Positions 48,261-57,703 of a DNA stretch of 64,000 nucleotides are shown piece after piece (the stretch's first letter is position 1; the number at the start of each line of letters is the position of its first letter). The position numbers and the translations under genes are program-made. The stretch is from positions 2,376,001-2,440,000 of the forward strand of contig OX345636.1 of NCBI GenBank assembly GCA_947044365.1, in the 5' to 3' direction. The DNA is from Petrosia ficiformis (lineage: Eukaryota > Porifera > Demospongiae > Haplosclerida > Petrosiidae). The notes beneath the pieces were generated by a model. That model was not told the origin of the DNA. It did no database searches and saw nothing but the letters and a program-made list of their open reading frames with translations.

Positions 48261-48621
48261 AACCTGTTATAAAATGAGAGTCTTTTCTTTGAATATTATC
48301 ACACAGCTCCTTATCCTCATGTAACCCTTAACACCGATTATTGAGCACAAATGTTACAGGGACTTCTGCACTTTTTTTTTATTAAAATGAAGTAGAGCCT
48401 CCCGTAATGTCAAGTTATTACATTTTACTGATTGTTATATTTCAGTTGTGTAAATTGTATAAACCTTGAGTTTCTGGAGCTATAAATATCATTGTATTAT
48501 TGAGTGATACATGTATGCTTTGTAGAGGAAGGTAATAAACTCATCCGTACATCATATTCCATAAATTATGTGTTTTATCTACAAATGCAAGCAAAAATCT
48601 TTCAATTCTTATTTTATGTAG

Positions 48622-48903
48622 CTGAAGTAGAGACACAGTGTTACGATGCTTTTAGCTACGGTAGAGAGGAGGAAGCTCTTAGATTCCTGAAGCAAGTTGA
48701 AGACCCTCGTAAAGTGAAGAATAAAAACAACTTCACTCTTCTGCATTGTGCTGCACATTATGGATGGCTGGATATAGTAAAAGTGCTGATAACTGGACAT
48801 CAGTATAATCCAGAGTGTGAGGATAAAGATGGTAATACTCCATTAAGCAAAGCTAGAAGTAATGGAAAGCAACATGTTGTGGACTACCTGGAAAAAATTA
48901 TAG
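48622..48903 (+). CDS. Exon 29: ankyrin module A13
   Basis: 94 codons, acceptor TATGTAG, donor GTACAT. Lead-in AEVETQCYDAFSYGREEEAL, then RFLKQVEDPRKVKNKNNF; LHCAAHYGWLDIVKVLI with a unique Val-Leu; loop TGHQYNPECEDKDG; end VVDYLEKII. Confidence 0.9.
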
Positions 48904-49289
48904 GTACATTTGTTGTGTATTTATGTTTATGTACTTATAGTATAATAATGCTTTTCTTGGTATTTAATATATTCTGTGTCAACCACTCCACATCTTCAAA
49001 GGCTATAATAACTACTAGGATATTTGGACTAGCTGTATCAATGAGATACAAATAATACTTATAACCCTTTTGTAGTTGTAGTATTTAAAATGTTTGCTGT
49101 GCAACAGCCATGATAGATTGATAATTGCACCTTTCGGCATACTATATATCATATTAATATTGCTGCCATCTCCAATATACTGTAACATTTTCTAAAGGCC
49201 AATAACTTATACTGTGAGAAATGTCTGTGAGGTTTATTTTCAACACACTTTGTGAATATAGACTTAATAGCAAGATATATGGATCTCTA

Positions 49290-49560
49290 TATTTGTTTTG
49301 TGTTCCCATTCATTCAGTAAACATGTGTAATGTTCATTGCTCTTAGTTTTCACTCTACAGTGATTTTTAGTTTGTCATGTCTCAAACAAGCAAACTGTTG
49401 AAGTTAGTATATTAGTTATTTGCTCTTCTTAATTTTTAAAGGTTCTCGTAGAACTTAAAAAATATACTTTCTTCCTGCTTGTGTGGGTGAGCTGAAGCAT
49501 ATATTCTGTTATGTAACAACCTGCCCCTCCCCCTCCCATCCCAAATGAAACTACCTCTTA
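49290..49560 (+). mobile_element. Degraded MITE-family copy in array intron
   Basis: GGATCTCTATATTTGTTTTG, CATGTCTCAAACAAGC and TTTCTTCCTGCTTGTG follow the family order, with the middle shortened and a C-rich insertion near 49523. Confidence 0.5.
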
Positions 49561-49867
49561 AAATATGTACACTATGCAACTTATTAAATAATGTTCAAAC
49601 ATAATTATTGTTATCTCATATATTGTAGATCTTGTTTAGTGAAGTAAACCTTTCTTATTCTAGTCTAGTGTTATGTTATTACATGTTACTGATTTCGAGT
49701 TGTGCAAACTTTATAAACCTTTAGTTATTGGAGTCATAATTGTAAATGATTCTGTACTGCTAGATATGTATTTTAGAGGGAAATAATAAATTGATGTAGA
49801 CCCTAAATAAATTGTCTGTTTTATTTACAAATGCAAGCAGACATATTTCAATTCTTGTTACTTGTAG

Positions 49868-50149
49868 CTGAGACAGAGACAAAGTGTTATGATGCTTTTA
49901 ACAAAGGTAGTCATGAGGAGGCTGTTACATTAATGAAGCAAGTTAAAGATCCTCGTACAGTGAAAAGTAAGAGCAATTTCACTGTTCTTCATTATGCCGC
50001 ATATCATGGATGGCTGGATATAGTAAAAGAGCTGATAACAGAACACCAGTTTAATCCAGACTGTGAGGACAAAGATGGTAATACCCCATTAAGCAAAGCT
50101 AGAAGTAATGGCAAACAATCTGTTGTGGATTACCTGGAAGGAGCTATAG
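49868..50149 (+). CDS. Exon 30: ankyrin module A14
   Basis: 94 codons, acceptor CTTGTAG, donor GTACAT. Lead-in AETETKCYDAFNKGSHEEAV then TLMKQ. It has LHYAAYHGWLDIV where earlier modules have LHCAA, a change shared with A15. Loop TEHQFNPDCEDKDG, end VVDYLEGAI. Confidence 0.9.
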
Positions 50150-50551
50150 GTACATTTGGTGTCTGTTCATGTTTATGTACTAATTGTGTTTTGTATATCA
50201 TAATATTATAGTCTATAATTTAGTTTATTTACCATTATGTTAGCGCCACACAGTCTGCAGAACGATTACAGATATATATTGAGTAATTTTATCAATAATT
50301 ATAATAAAAAATAGAAACATTTGTGAATTTAGGATAAATATCTTGTAAAATTCAGGGTAGGAACTCTGTTAACTACCCACATTCTCAACACATGTTATAC
50401 ATTTTGGTGTCAATAATCACTCAATCAAAGGCTGTAATATTTGAGTATTCGTATCAATGAGATACAAAAAATACTTATTACCCTTTTGTAGTTGCAATAC
50501 TCTAGTAATGCATGCAAAATGTTTCACTTCTTGTTACTTTGTTTGTTGTAG

Positions 50552-50818
50552 AAACACAGTGTTATGATGCTTTTAACTGTGGTAGACATGAGGAAGCTCT
50601 TAGATTGCTAAAGAAAATTGAAGATCCTCGTACAATGAAGTGTAACAACAATGTCACTATTCTTCATTATGCTGCATATCATGGATGGCTGGATATAGTA
50701 AAAGAGCTGATAAATGAATATGAGTTTAATCCAGACTGTAAAGATGACAAAGGTATTACCCCATTAAGGAAAGCTAAAGCTAATGGGAAAGACAATGTTG
50801 TCCAGTATCTAAAAAAAG
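50552..50818 (+). CDS. Exon 31: ankyrin module A15 (last of the array)
   Basis: 89 codons, acceptor GTTGTAG, and a full-consensus GTAAGT donor unlike the other modules. It starts ETQCYDAFNCGRHEEALRLL. Its first repeat is NVTILHYAAYHGWLDIVKEL, loop NEYEFNPDCKDDKG, and it ends ITPLRKAKANGKDNVVQYLK with no LET.I tail. Its divergence and strong donor suit a constitutive junction to the downstream linker and C14 exon. Confidence 0.9.
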
Positions 50819-51391
50819 GTAAGTGTGTTTATATTTATGTACTTCATCTATATATGATTATAATTATATAATTGTATGCAATTTTATAACATTGTGTGTA
50901 AGAAATTATCATAATAACCTTTGACGTACAGCCTAAGTTATATGCTCAAAACATACCTTCACACCACAGTTAATACTTTACATTTTAATAGGATTGAATG
51001 TTTGTCTTTAAGGATTAAATTGGGGTTTGCGATCACTTATAAATGCTTCCCTTTGCTTCATAAAGGAACCTTAATTGTGTTCTTATGACACTTTTATGAT
51101 TGCCAAAGTATAAATTGCATATCACCTGTCAGGCACAGGTTATGGGCTATAACTCCCATGATTAAATATGTCTTGGGTTACACTTACCACCAATCATTTT
51201 CTCACAAATGTTATTTGGCCATAACACCTATAGACTGGTGATATCCAATATAAATAATGGTATACATAGTGTATATATAGGTTCATTATAAATTATTTAA
51301 AATTAAGGAACTACCGGTAACTTTTATATGTGGGTACTAATTTAGAGGATTTTACAGAATTCGAGAAACAAGATATGTAGAAAAAAAAAGT

Positions 51392-51739
51392 ATCCCTATG
51401 ATTGCTTTTTGGTGTCCAGCATTTAATAATCATGGCTGACTATCATGCCTGAAACACAACAGCCTATTATAGTTATTATTTTGATTATCTACACTCCTTA
51501 CCTTTTAAAGGATCTCGCAGAATATGTAGCAGTTTCTACGTAAGCTACAAGTCTGTAGAGCTAGAGCATGCGTTCTATTATGTGCCACACTCATTAATTT
51601 ACTGAGCCCCTCAGAATGACGCAACTTCCCCAGAATGATGCAACTTCCTTAACTACATATACAACACATACTCATGCAAGTGATACAAGAATATATATAC
51701 ATACATAGTTCAAACCCATGGGAAAGCAATCATAGGGAT
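51392..51739 (+). mobile_element. Most complete MITE of the ATCCCTATGATTGCTTT family
   Basis: The left ATCCCTATGATTGCTTT is exactly inverted at the right (AAAGCAATCATAGGGAT), bounding 348 bp. No frame is conserved between copies. The same family occurs at 2899, 42595, 47425, 48035, 49290 and (inverted) 55880, and weaker matches near 19550 and 43735. Confidence 0.85.
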
Positions 51740-51792
51740 GGCCTATGGGCCATGAAAATTTGAGTTTTGTCTGCATTTTAATTTATTGTTAG

Positions 51793-51905
51793 CCCTTAGA
51801 GCACTGATCATGTTGTGACAATTCTTTCCATTTCCAACACTGTGGCTCTGCTGTAGATATCTTAGCTATCGTTCACTTTCTGTATCCCAAACTCACTGAC
51901 CACAA
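51793..51905 (+). mobile_element. Fragment of the CCCTTAGAGGACTGA element
   Basis: CCCTTAGAGCACTGA, then TTCCATTTCCAACACTG and CGTTCACTTTCTGTATCCCA, follow the first 110 bp of the element at 62035-62607. The rest is missing. Confidence 0.65.
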
Positions 51906-52133
51906 CCCAGGCATTGTTGTAATTATCAAATGCTATATATAGGCCGATAATACCAGCTATGCAGATTAATATCTAATATATGTAAACACCAAGATGGATG
52001 ACTTTTTGCTGAGTGTGGTATCCTATTTATCAATGCTGATGTTCATATAAAATTATTAATCAAGCTTTTGCACAAAAAATCATAGTGTGTACTACATGTT
52101 ATAGTGATTCATTATTTTCCTCATTTCAATTAG

Positions 52134-52187
52134 AGAGGAATAGCAACCAGTTACCTGGTGTATCTAATGAGCAAGAAACTACTACTG
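52134..52187 (+). CDS. Exon 32: linker before the C14 domain
   Basis: 18 codons, phase 1 to 1, acceptor CAATTAG, donor GTAAGA. It encodes ERNSNQLPGVSNEQETTT, a polar Thr-rich spacer. It is separated from the catalytic exon by only 87 bases, the shortest intron of the gene. Confidence 0.75.
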
Positions 52188-52274
52188 GTAAGAGTGTTAT
52201 TTTGCTTTTATTTTGCTAATCCAATAATCTATACGACAAGACTTACAATCTAACGTAAACCTTTCTTTTTATAG

Positions 52275-53018
52275 GCAACCAGAAAGAACAGGAGAAATTC
52301 AGGACACTGGTTGATTTTGAATGTCAGCGAAAACCTAATGCGAATGGTATTGCTTTCATTATTGGAATATCGGGTCCAAATGGGATTGATATCGACATAA
52401 AAAACATGTCATCAACATTTGAAGACTTGAATTTTGCCGTCTTGTCTCAAAGTAATCTAACCGCCTCTGAAGTACTGTCCTTGCTGAATATTGCCCCCAG
52501 TTTTGTGTTTCCACTCAGTTACAAGTTTGTAGCATTTTATTTTGCTGGTCACGGTGGTATTGATCATAATGGACGTGCTTATATTCTACCATTGCAGCTT
52601 CGAAAACAAGGTGAACTTGAAAAGGTATACATTGAAGAATCCATTGTTTCTCCATTTTCGGATAAACGTTCCCCAACCCTTAAATATCGTTGTCGAATAC
52701 TTCTTTTTGATTGCTGTTTGGCCACTCAATCCATGAGAAAAGATCCTGACAATCCTTTCCCAGAACCCCAGAAATTTAAGCTTGAAGCTCCGGGTGGTTG
52801 TCTGGTTGCGTATGCAACTTCCAGAACCTCCGAGTCCGAAGGAGACAAACAGAGAGGAGGATTATGGACTTCTCATCTCCATAATAATATGAAACTCCCT
52901 CTCCCAATTAGTGTCATTTTGGATCGAACACACGATGCTGTAAAGAAAGAATCTATAGCTTCAGGAAGACTACAAGAATCTAACTATCATTCCAACATTG
53001 GTGAAGTTTACTTGAAAG
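52275..53018 (+). CDS. Exon 33: C14 caspase-like peptidase domain
   Basis: 248 codons in one exon, phase 1 to 1, acceptor TTATAG. Residues about 1935-2182. The fold signature is GIAFIIGISGPNG (first strand), FYFAGHGGIDHNGRAYILPL with the catalytic His at 52550-52552, and RILLFDCCLAT with candidate catalytic Cys at 52712-52717, most likely the second of the CC pair by comparison with D-x-C in metacaspases and paracaspases. FY.AGHG and D-x-C resemble para/metacaspases more than classical caspases, which have QACRG. The later block APGGCLVAYATS corresponds to the substrate-pocket strand of the small subunit. Both catalytic residues are intact, so an active cysteine protease is plausible. Cleavage specificity cannot be read from sequence. 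Confidence 0.88.
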
Positions 53019-53263
53019 GTATTGTTTTTGTAATAGTTTGATTAAAGCCACCTCTGAAGAATGTATTGTACAGTAGTAGTACTCAAATGCAGTTATACTA
53101 TACTATTATACTTTGCTAGCAGAGATATGTACATTTCTGCAGCATTATAATTATACTGTAGCATTATCGGTACTTTACTATGATGATAAAACCATGCATA
53201 TAAATATAGTTACAGTAATGATGATTGAAGAATATATTATACGTACATATGTTTCTTCTACAG

Positions 53264-53308
53264 AGAACAGTGAAATGAAGTCAGCTTCTGTGGAAACTAG
53301 TCCCCAAG
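53264..53308 (+). CDS. Exon 34: short linker
   Basis: 15 codons (ENSEMKSASVETSPQ), phase 1 to 1, acceptor TCTACAG, donor GTATAA. Ser/Glu-rich and without a fold. Confidence 0.65.
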
Positions 53309-54720
53309 GTATAATAATGTTACATTGCACTATAGTAATCAATATTGCTTTGGCCACAAATTTAAGATGTGGCAATAAGGATGAACAAAGACCACCCTGG
53401 CTGTTTGTTTGAACAGCGGTAAAAGTGTATAATATTCACTTGATCTTAGGTTAAATCAGTGTTGCTTCCTGTGAACTGATGACAACTACAGAAGTCAGAC
53501 AAATGTTAACAAACACATGGTTCATCACATGATCAAAGTTAATTCATAATCAATTAACCCCAACAAAAACAAGCAGGATCTACAACAGAAAGTTGTATTT
53601 CTATTATAACAATGCTGGTGGGATTTTGTTCATTAAAATGTTTTCATAATTATTCTAATTTACTATAGCTGGAGGACAAAGTTTATATCTAGGAATCCTT
53701 GATTGCCAAAAAAAGATATCCAAAAGGGAAATCTTTTCTTGAAATCAAAACTGATGAGCTCAGTGTAATATCGCAGAGTACACAATCTCCATAATTATTT
53801 CCTTTATAATTATGTACACTTAGCTACTAGCTAAATGATTATTTTTAAAAATTGTGATTTACATTAATTTTATTATTATACTCATTGAAGAGTTATTCCT
53901 TCATTGCAACTGATCCTCTCTCTAGCAAGTTGCAAGATATCCTTGTTAAAATTACATTAATTTCTTAATTAGGGGAGCAATATCGAAAATAATTGATATC
54001 TATGATACTTACAATTTTCCAACAATATCGATAGTCTTCGGTTGTTTATGATACCATATTACGTGTCTACCACACCTATATTTTAATCTGCCACACTAAT
54101 TTAACAGATAAATTTTCATAGCACTTCCACATTTTTAGCTGAATTTGCTTGTCTAACCATGTGCATTGTTTAGCATTGGTATTATACTCGATACCATCAA
54201 TACTGATTCCCAAACTACTTGGTATCATATCGTAATGAAAATTACTGGTATCACCCACAAGTAATCTTAATACTCAAAATCAGCTTAATGTCAATTGAAC
54301 TCACTCCTACCAATGAACGATCATCCAATGTGTGTCAAGGGAATCCTGAATGGAAACATAACAAAAATATAGTAGAATCAATGAGAATCACCAAGACACG
54401 GTGTGTGTCTTGTGATAATGTAGAAACATGCCATATCTGTGTGATTTTCTTAAGGATCCTACTAATTTTCTGTCACATTTACATACTTAGAGGTTTTCCT
54501 TGATGTATGTTGGAAAACCTCTCATTTTGTTTACTCATCAGTTGCACTGCATCTTGCATTTCACCACATTTAATATCAAAATTCTAACCTTGCACTAAAC
54601 AAATGACTACATTAAACGTTACAAAAGTGACTATTATTCACTCATTAAATTGAAGTCATCTACTATGATGTGTTCCCATTTTTTTGTAGTAGCTACTTAC
54701 GATATTTATTATTACTTCAG
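53309..54720 (+). other. Intron 34 (1.4 kb)
   Basis: Contains a TATCGATA-type repeat-rich stretch (about 53975-54250) that may be an old DNA transposon. The open frames here lack domains. Confidence 0.45.
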
Positions 54721-54777
54721 ATACCTTTCGTAGTATGCCACATGACAGCACAGACACTTCACCAGAGGAAGAAGATA
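54721..54777 (+). CDS. Exon 35: acidic linker
   Basis: 19 codons (DTFRSMPHDSTDTSPEEED), phase 1 to 1, acceptor ACTTCAG, consensus donor GTAAGT. It has the same length, donor (GTAAGTTTG) and acidic end as exon 36, so the two are a tandem exon duplicate. Confidence 0.75.
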
Positions 54778-55050
54778 GTAAGTTTGTATAGTATTTATAG
54801 TACAGAAGGTGTAGATTCAATCTATATTATAATAGTTGACTATAATCATTAGTTATACAAAGTGTTTGTATAAGTGCTTGATAACCCTTTCAATTTGTTT
54901 TACAATAATTTTATTAAGTTATTATATTAACTAGCATATAAGCTTCAAATTGTAATACATAGTATATAATTACAATTGCTCATGATAACAGTCAGTTAGG
55001 AACAAGTTTATAATTATGTTGCTACTTACGAATATTTTTGTTCTATATAG

Positions 55051-55107
55051 GTATCCGCAGTGATGTCCGACAGAAGTCACAAGACATACCAATAGAGGAA
55101 AGTGACA
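55051..55107 (+). CDS. Exon 36: acidic linker, paralogue of exon 35
   Basis: 19 codons (SIRSDVRQKSQDIPIEESD), phase 1 to 1, acceptor ATATAG, donor GTAAGT. The shared layout (R.D...S.D..PEE.D-like) with exon 35 suggests a Ser/Glu segment open to phosphorylation or cleavage between the C14 and Death domains. That role is inference. Confidence 0.72.
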
Positions 55108-57338
55108 GTAAGTTTGAAATAATATGCGACTGTCTCTGAAAAAACCAGGCTATGGATTGAAATTTCAAAATATTAAGTTTTTGTTTACCTGAAAATTAGC
55201 TCTAGATTGGTTTATGAGACATCCCAATCAAGATAAACACAAACCACAACAAGCAATTAAAACTTTGAAGTCATTAATCTTTCATTTTTGACTCCAATTC
55301 AATTCCATAAAGTTGCTTTAGCATAGGCTAGCGAAGAGCATAGAGGTCTCCAAGCCTCACTGAAAGTATCAATTGAATATAAGATACTATATAGTGAAGC
55401 TTTTTATGTAATAAAATGGTGGTTGCCAATGTATAACTAATAACTGTATACTTTCACTTGTATTTTATTTTAATCCTTAAGCCTGGTCTTCTCATAGCTG
55501 GCCACATATTTATATTGTACAATGAGAGACTAAACTATAACTTTTATTTATAATGCTAATCATAATAATTATAATTATATAAGTATTAAGTCTAACTCAC
55601 CAAGACAGTGCAGATGGTTATTGTAATCATTTGCACGTCTCTGTCTGTCTATTACCAGCAAAACTACGAACATTGGAACATCAAACAAGGTATACTAGCA
55701 AGCTTCCAAATAACAATAGGCTTTCTCTATTGCCATTCAGTTTAATGATTACTCTTTTACACCTTTCAGATGACTGTTAGTAGGAAAAAAAATTGTTAAT
55801 ATTATAATTATGGAACACAACTTGTCTTTGTTTGGCTTTTTAAACCTGCTTGAAATCAAGTACAAATAAGATATATAGTCACTATCCTCCACTTACGCGA
55901 GTATGCGTTGTATACGTAGTTAAGGAAGTTACATCATTCCCGGGGGGCTTGGTCAATTAATGGGCGTGGCGCGTAAAAGAACGCTCGATCATTGATCAAG
56001 CTCTACACAGCAGCAGAAAGAAATCTGTGTAGCTTATGTAGAAACTGGAACTAATAGCTAGCTATTCTGCCTGAAATATATTCCTAAAGTTCTACAAGGT
56101 CCTTTGAAAGGTCAGGAGAGTAGATAATCAAAATAATAAGCTGTTGTCTTTCATGCTTGAAAAAGTCAGCCATGATTACCGAATGCTGGACACCACAAAG
56201 CAGTCATAGAGATATGTTTATCTTTACTTAAATTTGTAAAGCAATCATAGGGATGTTTTTTTTCTCTATATACACTTGTTTTGTATTTCATTGGCGACAC
56301 TCAGCAGTTTTCAGCAATGCTCTGTAAACAGACCATACAGAAATAAGTGAAATAAAAAATACAACAATAATACTTATTATAGTACTGTAGCCATTATCTT
56401 CTATAGTTAAAACATCACGCTGGCTACAAGAACAACAACTTATACGTATTAAAAATTTAACAAATTATTTAATTATGATTTGTCATACGAACAAATGACT
56501 GTTGTGTTATCTCTAAACTTCTCCATATTCTTATATGGGATCTATGTGGTATCAAAATGTGGAAGTACATAGGCTTATGTAGGTGTTACGTACAGGAATA
56601 TGTCATGCTTGGAAATGATGGTTGCAACAATTTTACTGTGCTAACCTTAGGAATTACATTATTGGTATGAGGACTTCAGCTTAATGTAGATATCTCACAA
56701 AATCCACACGCTTCACTGCATGTTACTTGATCAATATAAACTAGCAGAAATCGATTTATCACTAACCACCTGGGCTTTTCCAATAAGTATTTCGCTTTAG
56801 CATATTTATAATTATACTCCAATCATGAATCGCATCAAGACCTTTTTGCAGGTGAGTAATCATGAGAAAGGAAACTGGAGAATTGACTAGACTAAAGACT
56901 TGACGTGATGAGACTGGAGACAACAACTTCAAAATCTGTCAAGAATACATCTATCTCAGTATCATCAGCATATGAGTTAATATAACATTTACAAAAGAGC
57001 CTTAAAGCCACAAAACGCTTTTTAACTTCTTTGATTATAATGCTGCTCTATAACTTATTTTAGGATTTATCATAATGTATTTTTTTACTAGGACTGGAGT
57101 ATAAGCTGTAACACACACATATAATTATAATAATTATTATACCTTAAACATACTTTTAATTGCATGTGGTGACTAACACTGCAATTATTTCTGTCAGTAA
57201 AATTAATAACTATTATTATATTGTTTTCCAATAACACTTCATACTTCTGGTGAGAGTTCTGTACAGTAATAAATTATTATTAACATAATTATGATATTAG
57301 TAATTAATTAACATTTTTTCTACTATAATTATTTATAG
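55108..57338 (+). other. Intron 36 (2.2 kb)
   Basis: Holds the inverted MITE-family copy at about 55880-56250. No other exon was recognised. Confidence 0.55.
55880..56250 (-). mobile_element. Inverted copy of the ATCCCTATGATTGCTTT MITE family
   Basis: Read on the minus strand it has GCTTTGTGGTGTCCAGCATT, ATCATGGCTGAC, AGCTTATTATTTTGATTATC and GAGCTTGATCAATG, in family order. This is the only clear copy in reverse orientation. Near 56203 and 56237 there are two partial AAAGCA(A/G)TCATAG ends. Confidence 0.7.
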
Positions 57339-57703
57339 GTATATCATTTAGGGATTTACTTCAGAAACCACCAGAAATGAAAGATATTTTAGGTTTAGTT
57401 AAGGATATCTCAGCCTCATGGAATGAACTAGGAGCTGAACTTGAGATTCCACCAGATGATCGTAGCTCTCTCCAAAAAGATGGAAGACATACAGACAAGG
57501 ATAGGCTGGAATTTGTTCTTAGAAACTGGATTCAATATGAAACAAAAGATGTAAAATGGAAAGTTATTCTAAAAGCGCTAGATGTACTTAGAAGGAGAGA
57601 TCTAATGAAAAAAGTGATTGAGTATTTGGAAACACCTGAAATACACAGGAGGTATATTTCAATGAAAGACTTTTCTCCTTGCCCATTTTTCTCTTTCGAT
57701 TGA
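57339..57703 (+). CDS. Exon 37: Death domain 2 and stop
   Basis: Enters in phase 1 after TTTATAG and ends at TGA 57701-57703. Residues about 2236-2356. Death-fold features: ISASWNELGAELEIPPDDRS (helices 1-3, with the conserved Trp), DRLEFVLRNWIQYETKDVKW (helices 4-5 with the second Trp), and ILKALDVLRRRDLMKKVIEY (helix 6), followed by a 24-residue tail ending FSFD. It resembles exon 12 in spacing but is not a close copy. A C-terminal Death domain following a C14 domain is unusual, since caspases and MALT1-type paracaspases carry their death-fold domain N-terminally. Confidence 0.88.

Larger units (their letters stand above)
30902..52133 (+). other. Introns of the ankyrin array
   Basis: The introns are themselves paralogous. 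After most exons there is a block with TAGCCATGTCAATGAGATAC and CTTATAACCCTTTTGCAG (e.g. 32747, 42310, 43590, 47300, 49030). Before most exons there is a block with GAAGTAGAGCCTCCCTTA, AGTTGTGCAAATTGTATAAA and TCTGGAGCTATAATT. Introns range from 400 to 1800 bases. Apart from the linker exons, MITE copies and tRNA-like sequence listed separately, I see no further coding sequence, though a missed microexon is possible. Confidence 0.6.
9556..57703 (+). other. Gene model: ankyrin / Death / tandem-ankyrin / C14 caspase-like / Death protein
   Basis: Thirty-seven exons listed individually below join into one open frame of 7071 nt (about 2356 residues). Seen directly: AG/GT borders at every exon, a phase-0 series to residue 233, then only phase-1 junctions, and a single terminal stop. 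Domain order: N-terminal ankyrin repeats (about residues 15-233), linker, Death domain (about 276-361), ankyrin array (379-1916), C14 peptidase-like domain (1935-2182), linkers, Death domain (2236-2356). Known of the families: Death domains bind other death-fold proteins, ankyrin repeats bind protein ligands, and C14 enzymes cut after basic or acidic residues. Inference: an intracellular sensor or scaffold in cell-death or innate-immune signalling. It might instead be two genes split near 29-30 kb, but no stop, polyadenylation signal or new start was seen there that demands it. Confidence 0.72.

Noticed and set aside
32289..50871. Each array exon as its own small intronless ankyrin gene starting at an upstream ATG and ending at the read-through stop.
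   Set aside because: The upstream residues are translated polypyrimidine tracts (FQFLFYVA-like), the ends fall past clear GT donors, and all modules share AG/GT borders in phase 1. Exons of one gene explain this better.
53975..54250. hAT element with TATCGATA-like ends.
   Set aside because: Repeated TATCG motifs are visible, but no pair of terminal repeats or target duplication could be defined.
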